A stretch of DNA of 52,913 bases, taken from positions 1-52,913 of the forward strand of contig JAMFRN010000235.1 in assembly GCA_026224805.1 (NCBI GenBank), written 5' to 3'. Below the pieces are notes generated by a model, which saw nothing but the letters and a program-made list of their open reading frames with translations, did no database searches and was not told where the DNA came from. Every line of letters starts with the position of its first letter. The first letter of the stretch is position 1. Both the position numbers and the translations under genes were made by a program. Below are positions 34,876 to 43,788 of this stretch, in pieces. The stretch comes from Nevskia soli (GTDB taxonomy: Bacteria > Pseudomonadota > Gammaproteobacteria > Nevskiales > Nevskiaceae).

Positions 34876-35625
34876 TTACCAGCGACTGGGCCGCTTGCCG
34901 CGGAAGTAGCCGCCGCTGGGACCATCGTCCGGCAGCAGCGCCAGATGCACCACCCGCTCGGCGCCGGTCTCCACCGAGTCCTTGCCCAGCGCCCCGGCCA
35001 GGCGCGTCTTGACCCAGCCCGGACGCACCGCGTTGATCTTCACCACGTCCGGCGTGGCCTGGGCCAGCTTGATGGTCAGCGCGTTGAGCGCCGCCTTGGA
35101 AATGGCGTAACAGGGATGGCCGAGCATGCCGCGGCTGAAGGTGCCGAGACCGGAGCTGACCATCACTACCCGCCCCCACTGCCGCTCGACCATGCCGGGA
35201 ATGAAAGCCTGGCTGCACCACAGCGCGCCGAGGGTATTGGTGCGGAACACCTGCATGAAGGTTTCCGTCTCCAGCTCCATGATCGGCGTGCGGTCGTAGA
35301 TGCCGGCGTTGTTGACCAGAATGTCGACGCCGACGCGCGACTTCTTCAAACGCCTAGCGCAATCCTTCACCGACTGCTCGTCGGACACATCCAGCTTCTC
35401 CACCCGCACACGCAGGCCTTCGGCGACCAAGGGCTGCGCCGCTTCCTCGCCCAGCTGGAGATCACGCGCCGCCAGCACGATTTTGCAGCCGGCCTGGCCG
35501 AGCTGGCGCGCCGTTTCCAGGCCGATGCCGCGGTTGGCGCCAGTGACCAGGGCGGTCTTGGTGGTCCAGTCGATGCGGCTGGCTTTGGCGGCGGGCTTGG
35601 CTTTGGCTTTTTTGCTGGCGGTCAT
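34876..35625 (-). CDS. Short-chain dehydrogenase/reductase (carbonyl reductase-like)
   Basis: 249 residues. A Lys/Ala-rich tail of about 20 residues precedes the NAD(P) motif TGANRGIG (28-35). NNAG, then Ser158, Tyr173 and Lys177 (YAISK), are the catalytic residues. INAVRPGWVKT and the C-terminal FRGKRP resemble plant and animal carbonyl reductase-type SDRs with substrate unknown. It is separated from the next minus-strand gene by a 30-bp hairpin element. Confidence 0.85.
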   Translation of the reverse strand: MTASKKAKAKPAAKASRIDWTTKTALVTGANRGIGLETARQLGQAGCKIVLAARDLQLGEEAAQPLVAEGLRVRVEKLDVSDEQSVKDCARRLKKSRVGVDILVNNAGIYDRTPIMELETETFMQVFRTNTLGALWCSQAFIPGMVERQWGRVVMVSSGLGTFSRGMLGHPCYAISKAALNALTIKLAQATPDVVKINAVRPGWVKTRLAGALGKDSVETGAERVVHLALLPDDGPSGGYFRGKRPSRW

Positions 35626-35662
35626 GGTGGATACGTTTGCAATTCAAGCGAGAAAATATCAA

Positions 35663-35735
35663 TTGTCATCCTGAGCGTAGCGAAGGATCTGGCTGTGCGC
35701 AGGGGCCAGATCCTTCGCTACGCTCAGGATGACAA
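35663..35735. repeat. Perfect 30-bp inverted repeat
   Basis: Arms 35663-35692 and 35706-35735 are perfect reverse complements around a 13-nt loop. The arm contains GTCATCCTGAGCGTAGCGAA, a motif I know as a common intergenic repeat in several bacterial groups. It lies between two minus-strand genes and, in RNA, would be a very strong hairpin that could end transcription of the sulfotransferase operon's neighbour or separate the two units. Confidence 0.85.
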
Positions 35736-35746
35736 GATGTATCTAT

Positions 35747-36652
35747 TCAACGGTAGCCGTAACTCCGCGCCAGGGTCACCACCTCCGCTGCCAGCGCCTT
35801 GCCGTCGCGGCGCCACTCCGCCGGACCTTCCAGTCCCAGGCGCGGCCGCAGGCGGCCGCTGAACTGCGGCGCCTCGTGGAATTCCAGCTCCATGCCGTAC
35901 GGCGCCGCAGTGCTGCCGATGCGTGCATAGGGGCCGTCCTCGGCGTGCATCATGCGGTACAGGGCGCCTTCGCCGAACGGCAGGCCGAGCCAGCCGCAGA
36001 GTTCGCGCAGCGTATCCTCGGGTGCGGCGAACAGGTCTTCGGCCTGCACCTGCCGGCGCTGCGCCGCTGGCAACGCGCCGAGCGTCTGGCCGATGTTGCG
36101 GTTGATGCGGTACCAGGCGAGCTGCGGATCGATCACCGCCGGATCGACGCCATAGTCCTTGTAGTCGGGCGGCACGAACAGCGGGCCCTGCAGGCGCGAC
36201 GCCAGCTCGGCGCACTGCGTGCGTGGGTGGCGCACCACCTGCAGCACACGTGCGTCCGGCACCCGTGCCAGCCAGGCTTCGACGTCGAGCAGGCGCCAGG
36301 CCAGGCTGCTTTCGGCCAGCACCGGCAGCTTCGGCGCGATACGCTCGCCCAACTCATTCAGCAGCTCCATGCTGCTCCAGTCGGCGCGGCGCTTCAGCCA
36401 TTCGCGCGCGGCGACTATGTCCGCATCACCCTGACCGCCGCAATACAGCTCGGCCACCACGCGCAACAGCCCGTCCTGCGCATTGCCCTGGGTGACCTGG
36501 AACACCGACAGCAGGCCTTCCACCGTAGGAGCCAGATGCAGGTTCAGCTCCGGCAGGCCGTAGGCGGCGGGATGCCGCCCCAGCATGGCGGCGAGGCGCG
36601 CCGCTTCCGCACCTGGCGCAGACAGCACTAGCAGGGGCGCGGAGACGATCAT
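35747..36652 (-). CDS. Sulfotransferase-family protein
   Basis: 301 residues with a P-loop-like sulfotransferase layout. The start LLVLSAPGAEAARLAAMLGRHP is the 5'-phosphosulfate-binding segment, although the usual PRSGST-type Ser/Thr is replaced by APGAEA. The later VLQVVRHPRTQCAEL is the 3'-phosphate-binding segment. It would transfer sulfate from PAPS to an unknown acceptor. The altered first motif lowers confidence in activity. ATG 36652 overlaps the stop of the upstream propeller-like gene by 4 nt. Last gene of the TolC operon. Confidence 0.72.
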   Translation of the reverse strand: MIVSAPLLVLSAPGAEAARLAAMLGRHPAAYGLPELNLHLAPTVEGLLSVFQVTQGNAQDGLLRVVAELYCGGQGDADIVAAREWLKRRADWSSMELLNELGERIAPKLPVLAESSLAWRLLDVEAWLARVPDARVLQVVRHPRTQCAELASRLQGPLFVPPDYKDYGVDPAVIDPQLAWYRINRNIGQTLGALPAAQRRQVQAEDLFAAPEDTLRELCGWLGLPFGEGALYRMMHAEDGPYARIGSTAAPYGMELEFHEAPQFSGRLRPRLGLEGPAEWRRDGKALAAEVVTLARSYGYR

Positions 36653-38178
36653 TTTCCGGCGTCCGGCTCGCCGCCGAGGAACACCTCGCAGCCGCCGCGC
36701 GGATTGTCGACATAGACCCAGCGCTTGTCGCGGCGGATTGCCACCGTCGGCCCGAACGGATTGGCGGTGCCGATGAACAGGCCGTGCTTGGTCGAGACGA
36801 TGTTGCGGATACCCCAGTTGTACTTGTTGCCGAAGCCGGAGCGCGTCACCGGCTCCCAGCGCACGCCGTCGCGCGAGCGGTACAGCGAGCAGCCGCCGTA
36901 GCGACGCACCATCTCTTCCTTGCCCCAGCGCTGCATCAGCACCAGCATTTCCTCCGGCCACATCTCCACGTGCAGGTAGGGAATGACATTGGCCCAGGAC
37001 ATGGTGCCGGCGTAGAGCCAGTCGCCGTGCACGCCCATGCGCCAGACGTAGCCGTTGAAGATATTGTCGAAGCCGCCGGAGTAACCGGACAGCGGCACCT
37101 TGAGTCCGTCCGGAGTCAGCCGCGAATACCCCATCAGCAGGTCCCAGGAGTCGTCCGGCCAGACCCGCAGCAGCTCCGGCGCCGCCGGGCCGATCTTCTC
37201 GGCGCGGTGATAGCCGCCGTTGACGATGCCGGTGCCGACGTAGAGCGCGCCCTTGAACACGCACAGGCTGCCGCAGACCTCGTTGAACGGGCCGCGCCAG
37301 GCGCCGTGCTGCAGCACGCGCTTCCACTGGTACGGCGGCCCCGAAGCGCCATCGGTCTTCCACAGCTGGAAGCCCTGCGCGGCGTTGACGGTGCCGGCAT
37401 AGAGATGGCCGTTGAACTCCGCCATCTCGAACACAGTGAGGTTGGTCGGATCGCCGAAGCTGTCCTCGCTGGCCGGCTGCCAGCGCGCGGTCTGCATGTC
37501 GTCGGTGCAGTACACCGCCGCTTCCGAGGCGACGCACTCCTGCGATTTGCCGGCGGCGCCGCTGGAACCGGTGGGACTGGTGTGCACCCGCCCCTTGAAC
37601 ACCTGCAGGGTGCGGAACGAGCGCACCGTCACGTCCCATGGCGGCCGCGGCACGGTGCCGAAGGTGATGCCGTCCTCGGAGCGCAGAATGTCCGGCGGCT
37701 CGGCCTGCTGCGGCGCCCAGGTGGACACGTACAGGCAGGGCTTGGCATCGGTCGGCCCCTGGAAAATGGTCATGCCGCGATAGCCGATGTAGCGCGGCAC
37801 CACCGGCTTGGTGCGGCCCTTGACGTAGGCCGCCTGGTATACCCGCGTCCAGGTGTCGGTCTCCGGCACGTAGCACCAGATCTCGGCGCGCCGGTCCACC
37901 TCGTACACATCATCCGGGCATTCGGTCGGCCACGGCTTCAGATCCGGCACCGGCGTGTTGACCTTGGTCATGGCCCAGGTGCCGCGGGTGGTGCCGACGT
38001 ACAGCTTGCCCTCGAACCACGCCATGCTGTGGGCGTAGTTGTTGAGGCCGTCGCCGAAGCCGCTGTCGTTGATCAGGCGGAAATCGGACTCGCGCAAGCC
38101 GCCATCGGCGGCCGGCGGCAGGAAGCGCGCACGCGGCGCACCCCCCGCTTCGCCCAGTAGTTCTCCTAGGGGAGCCAA
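36649..38178 (-). CDS. Large repeated-blade protein, function unknown
   Basis: 509 residues without a recognised family. It is built from repeating strand segments with a G-x-LYVGT or HLYAGT type motif (for example GKLYVGTTRGTW, GHLYAGTVNAA, GALYVGTGIVNGG, WLYAGTMSWAN), consistent with a beta-propeller of six or more blades. There is no signal peptide. It begins with TTG 38178, 13 nt inside the end of the upstream gene, with GAGG about 7 nt upstream; no ATG or GTG is available nearby. Sandwiched between the adaptor and the sulfotransferase, it could be a scaffold or enzyme for the exported product. Confidence 0.6.
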   Translation of the reverse strand: MAPLGELLGEAGGAPRARFLPPAADGGLRESDFRLINDSGFGDGLNNYAHSMAWFEGKLYVGTTRGTWAMTKVNTPVPDLKPWPTECPDDVYEVDRRAEIWCYVPETDTWTRVYQAAYVKGRTKPVVPRYIGYRGMTIFQGPTDAKPCLYVSTWAPQQAEPPDILRSEDGITFGTVPRPPWDVTVRSFRTLQVFKGRVHTSPTGSSGAAGKSQECVASEAAVYCTDDMQTARWQPASEDSFGDPTNLTVFEMAEFNGHLYAGTVNAAQGFQLWKTDGASGPPYQWKRVLQHGAWRGPFNEVCGSLCVFKGALYVGTGIVNGGYHRAEKIGPAAPELLRVWPDDSWDLLMGYSRLTPDGLKVPLSGYSGGFDNIFNGYVWRMGVHGDWLYAGTMSWANVIPYLHVEMWPEEMLVLMQRWGKEEMVRRYGGCSLYRSRDGVRWEPVTRSGFGNKYNWGIRNIVSTKHGLFIGTANPFGPTVAIRRDKRWVYVDNPRGGCEVFLGGEPDAGK

Positions 38179-40502
38179 GACCAGACCTCGACCAGGAAGA
38201 AACGTACCACCGGCCGGGTGAACGCCACGATCAGCGGATAGGTCGCGGCATGGACCTTGGCGTAGCCCGTCATCTCCGGCCGGATGCGGCCATCGACCTG
38301 GTCCACCTGCATCATCACGCGGATGACGCGGCCGTCGGTGGTGGTGTCGGCGCTCGGCGCGATCTGCGTCACCGTGCCGGGATAGCAGGCGTATGGCACG
38401 CCCCAGGCCTTGGCGCAGGCATGGTCGCCGACCGCGATCTCGCCGATGGCGGTTTCCGGCAGGCTGATCTGCACCTGCAGGTGGTTGCTGTCCTCGATGC
38501 GCGCCAGCAGGGCGCCGCGCTCCAGGTAGTCGCCCACCGCGAAGATCAATGTGCCGGACACCACGCGGCCGCCGATCGGCGCGCGCACCTTGGTGTATTC
38601 GAGCTGCTGCGTGTGGTACTGCAACTGCGCCTGCGCGCTGGCAATCTCGGCGCGGATCTCATCCAGCTTCTCCGGCCGCGCCGCGCCGCTGATCAGGTCG
38701 AGGTGGCGCTTGGACTCCAGCAACTGCTGCTGGCTGACCTGCGCTTCGGACAGGTAATGCTGGTACTGCTGCTCGCTCACGGCCTTCTGGTTGAAGGCCT
38801 TCTCCTGGCGCACCGCCTCGGCCTGGGCGTAGTCGTACTTCTTCTGCGCCGTGGCCACTTCCTGCCGGGCCAGGTCGATCTCTTCCGGGCGCGCGCCCAG
38901 CTTGAGCAGCTGCAGCTCGGCATAGAGCTTGGCGATATCGGCCTTGCTGCTCGCCACCGCCGCCTGCTCCTCGTCGTCCGCCAGCTCGGCGATGACGTCG
39001 TTGGCCTTGACCGCGTCTCCTTCCTTGACCAGCACCTTGCGCACATCGCCGGCGATCGAGGCACGCACGTCGGCTCGCGCATACGGCAGCACGGTGAAAT
39101 CACCGCTCGGCTCGTAGGGCCAGGGGAACAGCGCCACCGCTACGATGGCGCCGATGATGATCCAGTCGAGCCGGTTGGGCGGCGGAATGACGATTTCGCC
39201 GCCGATGTTGGCGCGCTGCGACAGCAGGCGGCTGACCTGAAGGTAGACGTAGTAGCCGACCACCGCCAGGAACACCACCACGCCGGCCGGGCCCCAGCCG
39301 CCGGCCAGCCACTCGCCGGGGAACAGCACCAGCCAGACGATGACCCAGGCCAGGTAGGCGATGCACAGCGCGCCGTAGACATACAGCACGGAATTGGGCA
39401 CGCGGCGCGTGTCGAGCCAGGGCTTGCGGTAGCCGAACAGGGCGACCAGTGCCTGCTCGCGCAGGTCCGGTACCCGCACCAGGCTGGCAAACACGTGGTA
39501 ACCGTCGCGCTTGGCCAGCGGGTTGACCAGGATAAACATCCAGATCATCGCGGCGATGGCCAGGCCGATGCAGAACACCGGCAGGAAAGCGTGGCCGTGA
39601 TGGAAGGCGAACCAGCCGGCGATGGCCAGCACTTCCACCGTCAGCGTCGACACCATGGCGGCGCCGAGGATGCGCATGCGGGTGGTGCGTTCGGCCGCTT
39701 CCGCCGGACCTGAGGTCTCGGCCTTGAAGTACGGAATGAGGGCGACGCCGAGCTGGATGCCGAAGCGCGGCACCACGCCGGTGGCGCTGCGCACCGCGGC
39801 GGCGCGGGCCACCTCACCGAGGAATTCCAGCAGCGCCAGGCAGCCCACCGCCATCAGCGCGAACGGCAGCGGATGGATCAGCTGCACCACGTCGCTGGCG
39901 ACGCCGACACGGTTGACCCACAGCGCGAACACCGCGCCGAAGGACAGGGCGATCAGGCCGTAGACCAGCAGGCTCGAATATAGGGCCCAGTTGAGCAGGC
40001 CGCCCAGCCACAGGAAAGGCCGCACCGAAAAGGCAAAGCTGAGCGGATCGGACGAGCCGCGGAAAGCGCCCCACAGCGAGGTCAGCGTGCCCATGCGGCC
40101 GCTGCCGCTGAGCGAGCCCGGCAATGTCGACGGCGCCGCGATCTCCGGCCCCGGCGCGGCGCGCTGCCCCAGCCAGCCAGCGGCGGCGGCTTCCTCGTCG
40201 CTCTGCGGCGGCACCGGCAGCGGCTCCTGCGTGCCCGGCTGCAGTAGGCCGGCCAGCGCCAGCTCGTTGGCGAACTGTTCCAGCTCGGGCGCGCTGAACT
40301 CGCGGCCGCTCAGGCGCGCCGCGCTCTGGCGGATCTCCACGCCGCTGCGGTCGCCGTCGAACAGGCGCGCCAACTCGAATTCCGCCGGCTCCAGCCGGAA
40401 CGAGCGGCCGTGACGCGGACTGGTGACGGAGTAGTAGCCGGCCGCGGTGCGCGTGGCGGCGGCGAAGACGAACTTGCGGTAGGGGTGGCGCGGCGTTTCC
40501 AT
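38166..40502 (-). CDS. PqqD-like / M50-like / HlyD-type adaptor fusion
   Basis: 778 residues. Residues 1-92 resemble a PqqD-type winged fold (FRLEPAEFELARLFDG, ending LALAGLLQPG). Residues 155-450 hold membrane helices laid out like M50 site-2 proteases. NPLAKRDGYH (327-336) matches the usual NPLLKxDGYY motif, but the HExxH is replaced by EFLGE (226-230), so it is a pseudoprotease. Residues 470-778 are a HlyD-type periplasmic adaptor with the lipoyl/hairpin region and long coiled coil. It should bridge an inner-membrane step to TolC, whose gene is 27 nt upstream. PqqD domains often carry peptides, hinting at peptide cargo, but this is inference. Confidence 0.78.
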   Translation of the reverse strand: METPRHPYRKFVFAAATRTAAGYYSVTSPRHGRSFRLEPAEFELARLFDGDRSGVEIRQSAARLSGREFSAPELEQFANELALAGLLQPGTQEPLPVPPQSDEEAAAAGWLGQRAAPGPEIAAPSTLPGSLSGSGRMGTLTSLWGAFRGSSDPLSFAFSVRPFLWLGGLLNWALYSSLLVYGLIALSFGAVFALWVNRVGVASDVVQLIHPLPFALMAVGCLALLEFLGEVARAAAVRSATGVVPRFGIQLGVALIPYFKAETSGPAEAAERTTRMRILGAAMVSTLTVEVLAIAGWFAFHHGHAFLPVFCIGLAIAAMIWMFILVNPLAKRDGYHVFASLVRVPDLREQALVALFGYRKPWLDTRRVPNSVLYVYGALCIAYLAWVIVWLVLFPGEWLAGGWGPAGVVVFLAVVGYYVYLQVSRLLSQRANIGGEIVIPPPNRLDWIIIGAIVAVALFPWPYEPSGDFTVLPYARADVRASIAGDVRKVLVKEGDAVKANDVIAELADDEEQAAVASSKADIAKLYAELQLLKLGARPEEIDLARQEVATAQKKYDYAQAEAVRQEKAFNQKAVSEQQYQHYLSEAQVSQQQLLESKRHLDLISGAARPEKLDEIRAEIASAQAQLQYHTQQLEYTKVRAPIGGRVVSGTLIFAVGDYLERGALLARIEDSNHLQVQISLPETAIGEIAVGDHACAKAWGVPYACYPGTVTQIAPSADTTTDGRVIRVMMQVDQVDGRIRPEMTGYAKVHAATYPLIVAFTRPVVRFFLVEVWSWLP

Positions 40503-40529
40503 CTGGTGATTGATCCCTAAGTTCTGGTT

Positions 40530-41972
40530 TTATTGCTGCAGCCAACGATTGATGGTGAGCAAGTCGGCGTGGCTCAGCGCCCCGGCGGCCTGTTTCAGCT
40601 TGAGAAAATTGACGATGAAACCGTTGCGCGCCTGGGTGTAGTCGCGCTCCGCCTTGTAGCGGGTGCGCACCGCCAGCAGCACGTCGGAATAGGTCTTGGT
40701 GCCGACGCCGTAGCCGACGCGCGCCGCATCCTCGGCGGCTACCGCCGACTGCACCGCCTGGTTCAACGCGCTGATGTGGCTCAGTCCGGCGGTGCTGTTG
40801 AGGAACGCCACCTGGGTGCTGTGCTTGGCGTCGTTGCGCGCCGCGGCTTCCTCGTACTGCGCGCGCTGGAAGCCGGCCTCGGCACCGCGCACCGCAGACG
40901 TGATGGCGCCGCCGGTGTAGATCGGCACCTTGAAATTGAGGTACACGCTCTGGTCGATGGCGTGGTTGTCGCCGGCGGCGATGCCATTGGTGATGCCGCC
41001 ATCGGCATATTCATAGCTGCGCTTGGCGCTGGCATCGAGCGTGGGCAGGCGCGCCGCCTTCTGCATCTCGATTTCCTTCTGCGCGATCTCGGTACCGTAG
41101 TGCCTGTCCTGCAGCAGCAGGTTCTGCGACTGCGCACGCTCCAGCCACACCTCCAGCTTGTTCGGGTCCGGCGGCGCCGGCTGGAACAGCGAGCCCAGCG
41201 GCTTCAGCCGAGAATAGCTCTGCCCGCCGGTGAGCAGCTGCAGCTGCGTCAGGTCCACTTCCAAGGTGTTCTGCGCATCGATCAGGCTGGCGTCCGACAG
41301 GTCGTACTCCGCCTGCGCCTGCTTCACCTCGACATCGGTGACCAGGCCGTTGGACAGTTTGTTCCTGGCCTGTTCCAGCAGCTCGCCCACGGCCTCTTTC
41401 TCGGCACTGGCGAAATGCACGCCATCCTGGTCCGTCAGCACGTCGAAATAAGCCTGCACGGTCTGCAGGCGCAGGTTGTCCAGCGCCTCGTAGACCTTGA
41501 CGCCGGCCTGCCCTACTTTCAGCTCGGCCTGGTCATAGGTTTTGAACAACCCCCAGTCGAACAGCACCTGGGTCAGTCCCACCTGGTAGCCGACGCTGTA
41601 GAACTGGTTGCGATGATTGACCTGGATGCCGTCGCCACCCTCGTCGGTGTCAAGCACGCCGCGGAAGAAATTGCCGCTGACCGCCTGGTCCAGCTCGCCG
41701 GCGCCGGCGCCGGCGCCGATCTGCGGCAGCAGCTTGGCCAGGGCCTGCGGCTTGGCCTCGGACGCTTCGCGAAACTCGGCCACCGCCGCCTGGTACTGCG
41801 GATTGGCGTCCAGCGCCTTGATGTAAATGCTCACCAGATCGGCGGGCTCGCCGCCGTCCGCGGCCGACAGCGCGGGAATCACGGTGGGAATCAGGACGGC
41901 GGCCAGAAACAGGGCACGGACACGGCTGAAGGGCTGCCGCTTGTTGGACGGCGGCTGGCGCGACGGAATCAT
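40530..41972 (-). CDS. TolC-family outer-membrane efflux protein
   Basis: 480 residues with a signal peptide (cleavage near AALSAADGG) and the duplicated TolC fold: two long helical hairpins, NPQYQAAVAEFREA in the first repeat and LNFKVPIYTGGAITSAVRGAEAG in the second. It forms the outer-membrane channel of type I or tripartite export. First gene of the minus-strand operon, whose next gene is the HlyD-type adaptor. The operon encodes no ABC or RND pump, so the energy-providing part may lie elsewhere or be replaced by the M50-like membrane domain. Confidence 0.9.
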   Translation of the reverse strand: MIPSRQPPSNKRQPFSRVRALFLAAVLIPTVIPALSAADGGEPADLVSIYIKALDANPQYQAAVAEFREASEAKPQALAKLLPQIGAGAGAGELDQAVSGNFFRGVLDTDEGGDGIQVNHRNQFYSVGYQVGLTQVLFDWGLFKTYDQAELKVGQAGVKVYEALDNLRLQTVQAYFDVLTDQDGVHFASAEKEAVGELLEQARNKLSNGLVTDVEVKQAQAEYDLSDASLIDAQNTLEVDLTQLQLLTGGQSYSRLKPLGSLFQPAPPDPNKLEVWLERAQSQNLLLQDRHYGTEIAQKEIEMQKAARLPTLDASAKRSYEYADGGITNGIAAGDNHAIDQSVYLNFKVPIYTGGAITSAVRGAEAGFQRAQYEEAAARNDAKHSTQVAFLNSTAGLSHISALNQAVQSAVAAEDAARVGYGVGTKTYSDVLLAVRTRYKAERDYTQARNGFIVNFLKLKQAAGALSHADLLTINRWLQQ

Positions 41973-42185
41973 CGAAGACTCACTCTATATAGGTATGCGC
42001 TTTGATTGCGCCTTGAGCGTGGTTCAACTCCCAAGCCGATTATGGCTCAGCCTCATTAAACAGTCACTTAGGTTTTATTGTTAAGTGCATTTGGGCCCCA
42101 TGCCACTGGCCGCCGCCGTCTCGCCCGCGGCAGCATGCTAGGCTCCCCGCCCGGGCTGGGAAACGGGTAATCGGGAGACGGGCCA

Positions 42186-42977
42186 GTGACGAATCCGACG
42201 CTGAGCGGCAAGACCGCGCTGGTCACCGGCGCCTCCTCCGGCCTGGGGGTGGATTTCGCCCGTGAACTGGCCGGCATGGGCTGCAATCTGGTGCTGGTGG
42301 CGCGGCGCGAAGACCTGCTCAAGCAGGTGCAGGCGGAATTGCTGCAACGCGACGTAAAGGTCAGTATCGTCACCCTCGACCTGGGCGCCGCCGAGGCGCC
42401 GCAAGCACTCCATGATCTGCTGAAGCTGCAAGGCTTGGCCGTGGACGTGCTGATCAACAACGCCGGCTTCGGCCTGTTCGGCCGCGACCTGGACCTGCCC
42501 TGGGCCAAGACCCGGCAGATGCTGCAGCTCAACATGCTGGCCCTGACCGAGCTGACCCGCCTGTTCGCCCACGACATGGTCAAGCGCGGCTCCGGCTACA
42601 TCATGCAGATCGCCTCCACCGGCGCCTATCAGCCTACCCCCACCTACGCTGCCTATGCCGCCACCAAGGCTTATGTGCTCAGCTACGGCGAAGCGCTCAA
42701 TTACGAGCTGCGCGGCACTGGGGTGTCCTGCACCGTGATTTCCCCCGGCGTCACCGCCACCGAATTCCTCGCCGTCTCCGGCCAGAAACCCACCTGGTAC
42801 CACCGCCTGACCCTGATGAGCAGCGCCGAAGTGGCCCGCGCCGGCCTGCGCAAGATGCTGGCGCGGCGTTCCAGCGCGGTGATCGGCTGGATGAACTGGC
42901 TGGCCGCCTTTAGCATCCGCTTCACGCCGCGGCCGCTGGCGACGACGCTCGGCTATGAGCTGATGAAGAACGAATAA
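42186..42977 (+). CDS. Short-chain dehydrogenase/reductase (DltE-like)
   Basis: 263 residues, GTG start with GGGAGACGGG upstream. TGASSGLG (14-21), NNAG (91-94), Ser144, Tyr157 and Lys161 (YAATK) form the classical SDR site. The 'ASSGLGVDFARELA' start and a C-terminal basic region typical of DltE/YqjQ-like reductases are visible. Often linked to lipid or cell-envelope metabolism; substrate unknown. Divergent from the TolC operon, with about 210 nt between. Confidence 0.85.
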   Translation: MTNPTLSGKTALVTGASSGLGVDFARELAGMGCNLVLVARREDLLKQVQAELLQRDVKVSIVTLDLGAAEAPQALHDLLKLQGLAVDVLINNAGFGLFGRDLDLPWAKTRQMLQLNMLALTELTRLFAHDMVKRGSGYIMQIASTGAYQPTPTYAAYAATKAYVLSYGEALNYELRGTGVSCTVISPGVTATEFLAVSGQKPTWYHRLTLMSSAEVARAGLRKMLARRSSAVIGWMNWLAAFSIRFTPRPLATTLGYELMKNE

Positions 42978-42990
42978 ATCTAGAGGGTTG

Positions 42991-43788
42991 TCAGCGCGCT
43001 TGTGCCTTTAATCCTGTCCCTGCCTCACCGTCCAACATCTCCCGCAACTGCTGCAAAGCCGCCGCCGCCCGCTCGCGGATCCGATACCGCACCAGGTGCG
43101 ACACCTCGCTAGCCCCCGGGTTGATCTCAGCCGTCGGGACACCCTTCCGCGCCGCCGCGATCACTGGCTGGGCGATGTAGGGAAACACGCTGGTGGTACC
43201 GATGCTGATGACCAGGTCGACGCCCCGCTCGATCACCCGGTACAGGCGCGACAGCTCGCGCTCGGGCAGCGCCTCGCCGAACAGCACCACGCGCGGCCGC
43301 ACCAGGCCGACGCAATAAGGGCAGGACGGCGGCAGGTCCAGGCCGTCGTAGTCCTGCACCTCGGTCTCGTAAGGGCATGCGCTGCAATGCAGCTGGTGCA
43401 GATTGCCGTGGATCTCGATCAGGTCGCGGCTGCCGGCGTTGCGGTGGAAGCCGTCGACGTTCTGGGTCAGCACGGTGAACTGCTCGTAACGCGACGCCAG
43501 CGCCGCCAGCACCTCGTGCCCGGCATTGGGCTGCCGGCCGCGGCAGGCCTGCTCGATCTCGCCCAGGTATTTCCAGCACAGCTCCGGCCGCGTCCGCATC
43601 ATGGTGCCGGACAGCGCCTCCTCGATCGCCACGCCGTCCGCGGTGGGGCCGTTGTCGTAAAGCCCGCCAACGCCGCGATAGGTGGGCAGGCCGGAGTCGG
43701 CGGAGATGCCGGCGCCAGTGATGACCAGCACCCGGCGCGCCCGTGCCAGTTCGGCGGCCAGCGCGCGGATCGGCACGAAGTCGCTCAT
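42991..43788 (-). CDS. cobB: Sirtuin-type NAD-dependent deacetylase
   Basis: 265 residues. ITGAGISADSGLPTYRG binds NAD, QNVDGFH and IHGNLHQ hold the catalytic His and Asn/Asp, and CSACPYE with CPYC (four Cys) is the zinc module. It removes acetyl or acyl groups from lysines with NAD. ATG 43788 overlaps the paiB stop by 4 nt. The zinc module is of the bacterial CobB-like type. Convergent with the SDR gene, 13 nt apart. Confidence 0.9.
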   Translation of the reverse strand: MSDFVPIRALAAELARARRVLVITGAGISADSGLPTYRGVGGLYDNGPTADGVAIEEALSGTMMRTRPELCWKYLGEIEQACRGRQPNAGHEVLAALASRYEQFTVLTQNVDGFHRNAGSRDLIEIHGNLHQLHCSACPYETEVQDYDGLDLPPSCPYCVGLVRPRVVLFGEALPERELSRLYRVIERGVDLVISIGTTSVFPYIAQPVIAAARKGVPTAEINPGASEVSHLVRYRIRERAAAALQQLREMLDGEAGTGLKAQAR

